Assembly: GCA_030642005.1 (NCBI GenBank)
Contig: DAOWOP010000121.1
Location: forward strand, 1 to 7,833
From: Planctomycetales bacterium
GTDB lineage: Bacteria; Planctomycetota; Phycisphaerae; SM23-33
Direction: 5' to 3'
Length of the DNA stretch: 7,833 bases
The notes under the pieces were generated by a model, which had not been told where the DNA came from, ran no database searches, and was given only the letters and a program-made list of their open reading frames with translations. Shown one piece after another: positions 6,235-7,833 of the stretch (position 1 is its first letter; each line of letters starts with the position of its first letter). The position numbers and the translations under genes were made by a program.

Positions 6235-7572
6235 ATGAATGATTGGGCTGAAGCAGAACGACGTGCCGAACATGCCGGACAGTTATACCTCTCAGGTCGG
6301 TTCGGCAAGGCGGCCGATGAGTTCCGCTGCGCCATCGCCATCAATCCCTACAACGCCTCCTGGCATTTCGACCTTGGTCTGACCTTCGACGTAATGGCTG
6401 ATTTCGACGAGGCCGTCGCCGCCTATCGCCGGGCCCTGGCCCTGGAGCCGGACGACGTCGAAGCGCTTAACGCCCTTGGCGTGGACCTGACTCGGCTGGA
6501 GCGTTACGCCGAGGCGCTGGAATGTTTCGAGCGGATCGAGCAGATCGATCCGGCATTTGAACCGTCTTATTGTAATCGCATCATTACCTACACCGAGATG
6601 GGCGAGCACGAGCAGGCTGAGATTATGTTCTACCTCGCCCGTCAGGTCGAGCCGGCCTGCCCGTTGTGCCTGTATAACATCTCCGCCAGTTTATACGAGC
6701 GTGGTGAGTACCGCCGGGCGATTGGATGCCTGGAGCGGGCGCTGGAACTCGACCCCGACCACCCGCATGTCCACGCACGCATAGCCGAGACCTGCTGGGC
6801 TTTGGGCAACCTCGATTGGGCCAGGGACCACTACCTCGCCGAACTTGCTGTCGATCCCGGTGGTATGGAAGTGCTGCTTGACTTCGGCGACCTGCTGACG
6901 GAGATGCGCCGGTTCGACGAGGCCGACGAAAAGTTTCGCCGCGTCCTTGAGCAGGTTCCCGACCATCCCGGCGCACATTTCGGCCTGGGGATGGTGGCGC
7001 TGAAGCGGTACCGGCTGTATGCAGCCGAGGAGCAGTTCAGGCTGGTAATAAGGATTGACCGGCGCTATGCCGGGGCGCATCAGGCCCTCGGCGAGACGCT
7101 GCTGCGAATGGGACGCACGAAGCAGGCCGGCGCGCACCTGCTGGCTGAATTGAGACATGCGGATGATGACCCGGTAACACTGCTGGGGTTGGCTCAACTG
7201 CTCATCGAAGTACAGAAGACCAAACAGGCCAACGCCATACTGCGAAAACTGGTTTCCCTCCAACCGGAAAATCCTCATGCCGAGCACAGCCTGGCCGTCA
7301 GTTACCTGATAATGGGCGAGTTGGACGACGGCATCTGCCACTGCCGAAGGGCGCTGAAATTGCAGCCTGAATATCCTCTCGCCCTTTATAACCTCGCCCA
7401 GGCGCACCTTCAGAAAGGTCAAATCCCCCGCGCCCGGCGTTACGTCGCCAAGGCCATGATTCTTTCGCCTTCCGATCAGCAGATACGCGCCTTGGCGGGC
7501 CGGCTTGGCATGGTCGGCTTCTGGGACAACATCAGGACGCGCATCTTCGGCCGAAAACCACGACGTAAATAG
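6235..7572 (+). CDS. TPR-repeat protein, twelve tandem 34-residue repeats
   Basis: A 445-residue protein with no signal peptide or membrane segment, so probably cytoplasmic. Almost all of it is tetratricopeptide repeat. The loop proline that ends each unit falls at residues 38, 72, 106, 140, 174, 208, 242, 344, 378 and 412, exactly 34 apart; positions 276 and 310 keep the spacing but carry Arg and Asp. This gives twelve repeats (about 6-413) without one insertion or deletion. Typical units read like the segment from Asp46 (LG in helix A, DEAVAAYRRALALEPDD in helix B). A capping helix follows, then a basic tail (RTRIF...KPRRK, 434-445). Such superhelical repeats bind peptides or partner proteins; the partner is unknown. 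CPLC at 142-145 and CHC at 368-370 are visible. The only usable start is this ATG, as a stop lies at 6202-6204 in frame; the ribosome site (GGGTGG, 6220-6225) is weak. Confidence 0.93.
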   Translation: MNDWAEAERRAEHAGQLYLSGRFGKAADEFRCAIAINPYNASWHFDLGLTFDVMADFDEAVAAYRRALALEPDDVEALNALGVDLTRLERYAEALECFERIEQIDPAFEPSYCNRIITYTEMGEHEQAEIMFYLARQVEPACPLCLYNISASLYERGEYRRAIGCLERALELDPDHPHVHARIAETCWALGNLDWARDHYLAELAVDPGGMEVLLDFGDLLTEMRRFDEADEKFRRVLEQVPDHPGAHFGLGMVALKRYRLYAAEEQFRLVIRIDRRYAGAHQALGETLLRMGRTKQAGAHLLAELRHADDDPVTLLGLAQLLIEVQKTKQANAILRKLVSLQPENPHAEHSLAVSYLIMGELDDGICHCRRALKLQPEYPLALYNLAQAHLQKGQIPRARRYVAKAMILSPSDQQIRALAGRLGMVGFWDNIRTRIFGRKPRRK

Positions 7573-7586
7573 TTGATCGCAAAGCC

Positions 7587-7651
7587 GTCAAACCCGGAAT
7601 GCGGCGGGCGAAAAAAAATTGTGAAACTGTGGGAACTTTTTCGGGTTTGAT
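7587..7651 (+). other. Fold-back with GTCAAACCCGG arms after the TPR gene
   Basis: The segment 7587-7599 (GTCAAACCCGGAA) can pair with 7639-7651 over 13 positions, 11 Watson-Crick and two G-U, enclosing 39 bases. CGAAAAA (7609-7615) and TTTTTCG (7637-7643) offer an alternative, mutually exclusive inner stem. It starts 15 bases after the TPR stop and may be an mRNA 3' structure; no U-run follows. Confidence 0.4.
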
Positions 7652-7686
7652 ATGACTAAAGAACAGAAAGCGTTTTATTTATGGCT

Positions 7687-7710
7687 CTGTCTGAAAACTA
7701 TTTCAGACAG
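7687..7710. terminator. Perfect 10-bp hairpin, possible terminator
   Basis: CTGTCTGAAA (7687-7696) and TTTCAGACAG (7701-7710) are exact reverse complements around the 4-base loop ACTA. The position, about 115 bases after the TPR stop, suits a transcript end. Neither strand has a clean U-run directly after it (plus strand GCAATTAG; minus strand AGCCATAAAT), so factor-assisted termination, RNA processing or a protein site are alternatives. Confidence 0.45.
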
Positions 7711-7723
7711 GCAATTAGTAAAA

Positions 7724-7740
7724 AGCGGTCAGCGGTCAGC
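7724..7740 (+). repeat. AGCGGTC heptad repeat
   Basis: AGCGGTC occurs at 7724 and 7731 in direct tandem, with a third partial AGC at 7738. A further GCGGTCAGC stands at 7782-7790, and the inverted, slightly diverged form ends the window. Confidence 0.65.
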
Positions 7741-7750
7741 AAAAGAAGAA

Positions 7751-7764
7751 ACTGAATACTGATT
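7751..7764 (+). repeat. ACTGAAT/ACTGATT heptad pair
   Basis: Two adjacent 7-base units differing at one position lie between the AGCGGTC repeat and the 8-bp hairpin. The motif ACTGAT also appears in the octamer array near 6022, which hints at a common origin of these spacer repeats. Confidence 0.4.
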
Positions 7765-7783
7765 GCCCTGGCCGTGCCAGGGC
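7765..7783. repeat. Perfect 8-bp GC-rich hairpin
   Basis: GCCCTGGC (7765-7772) and GCCAGGGC (7776-7783) are exact reverse complements around the loop CGT. It is GC-rich and followed after about 17 bases by a T-rich tract (7801-7820), so it could contribute to termination, but the gap is long. It is embedded between copies of GCGGTCAGC. Confidence 0.5.
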
Positions 7784-7820
7784 GGTCAGCATTGCAGGTC
7801 CTTTGTTTATTTTGGTTTTG

Positions 7821-7833
7821 GCTGATTGCTGAC
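7821..7833 (+). repeat. Terminal GCTGATT heptads, inverted to the AGCGGTC array
   Basis: GCTGATT followed by GCTGAC ends the window. As a reverse complement it matches 7728-7740 at 11 of 13 positions, so together they frame an imperfect inverted repeat around 7741-7820. The repeat is cut by the window edge. Confidence 0.45.

Larger units (their letters stand above)
7573..7833. other. Right-edge non-coding region with hairpins and heptads
   Basis: No gene is recognised in these 261 bases. They contain a long-loop fold-back (7587-7651), a perfect 10-bp hairpin (7687-7710), AGCGGTC heptads (7724-7740), ACTGAWT heptads (7751-7764), a perfect 8-bp hairpin (7765-7783), and terminal GCTGATT heptads (7821-7833) in inverted orientation to the first. 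The pattern reaches the window edge and probably continues. Confidence 0.65.

Noticed and set aside
7611..7618. A-run read as a minus-strand terminator U-run
   Set aside because: No stable hairpin stands directly upstream of it on the minus strand, and no minus-strand gene ends there.

Overview
The window carries four complete protein genes, with no RNA gene, insertion sequence or CRISPR array. The reading frames are GC-rich and use many CG-ending codons, while the spacers are AT-richer, long and full of short repeats. A secreted GHL10/DUF187-type hydrolase with an N-terminal beta-sandwich domain, a secreted DUF3160 protein and a large TPR protein, all loosely spaced, best fit a Planctomycetota bacterium, perhaps Phycisphaerae or Sedimentisphaerales-like. 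This is inference from protein style, because no phylogenetic marker is present.

Layout. Bases 1-246 hold no convincing gene, only two small fold-back sequences. A class I (Bacillus/Thermus-type) aspartate aminotransferase, possibly also acting on prephenate, runs leftward (247-1437). A 183-bp divergent spacer (1438-1620) holds overlapping candidate promoters. Two exported proteins follow rightward: a GHL10-like glycoside hydrolase (1621-3363) and a DUF3160 protein (3463-5955). They are 99 bp apart, and both leaders carry the octamer ATATTCAC exactly 25 nt before the ATG. The 279-bp spacer after DUF3160 (5956-6234) contains four in-phase GGG heptads forming a G-quadruplex motif, a 7-unit octamer array, a bulged hairpin and a plausible promoter for the next gene. 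A cytoplasmic TPR protein follows (6235-7572) with twelve 34-residue repeats in unbroken register. The right flank (7573-7833) is a dense non-coding patch of hairpins and heptamer repeats and may continue past the window edge.

How the genes relate. The aminotransferase is housekeeping amino-acid metabolism and is transcribed away from the rest. The hydrolase and DUF3160 protein are both exported and share direction and leader sequence, so they may act on the same cell-envelope or extracellular polymer; this is a hypothesis. The TPR protein is probably an interaction scaffold and appears to have its own promoter. The least explained parts of the window are the DUF3160 protein and the short-period repeats in the spacers.
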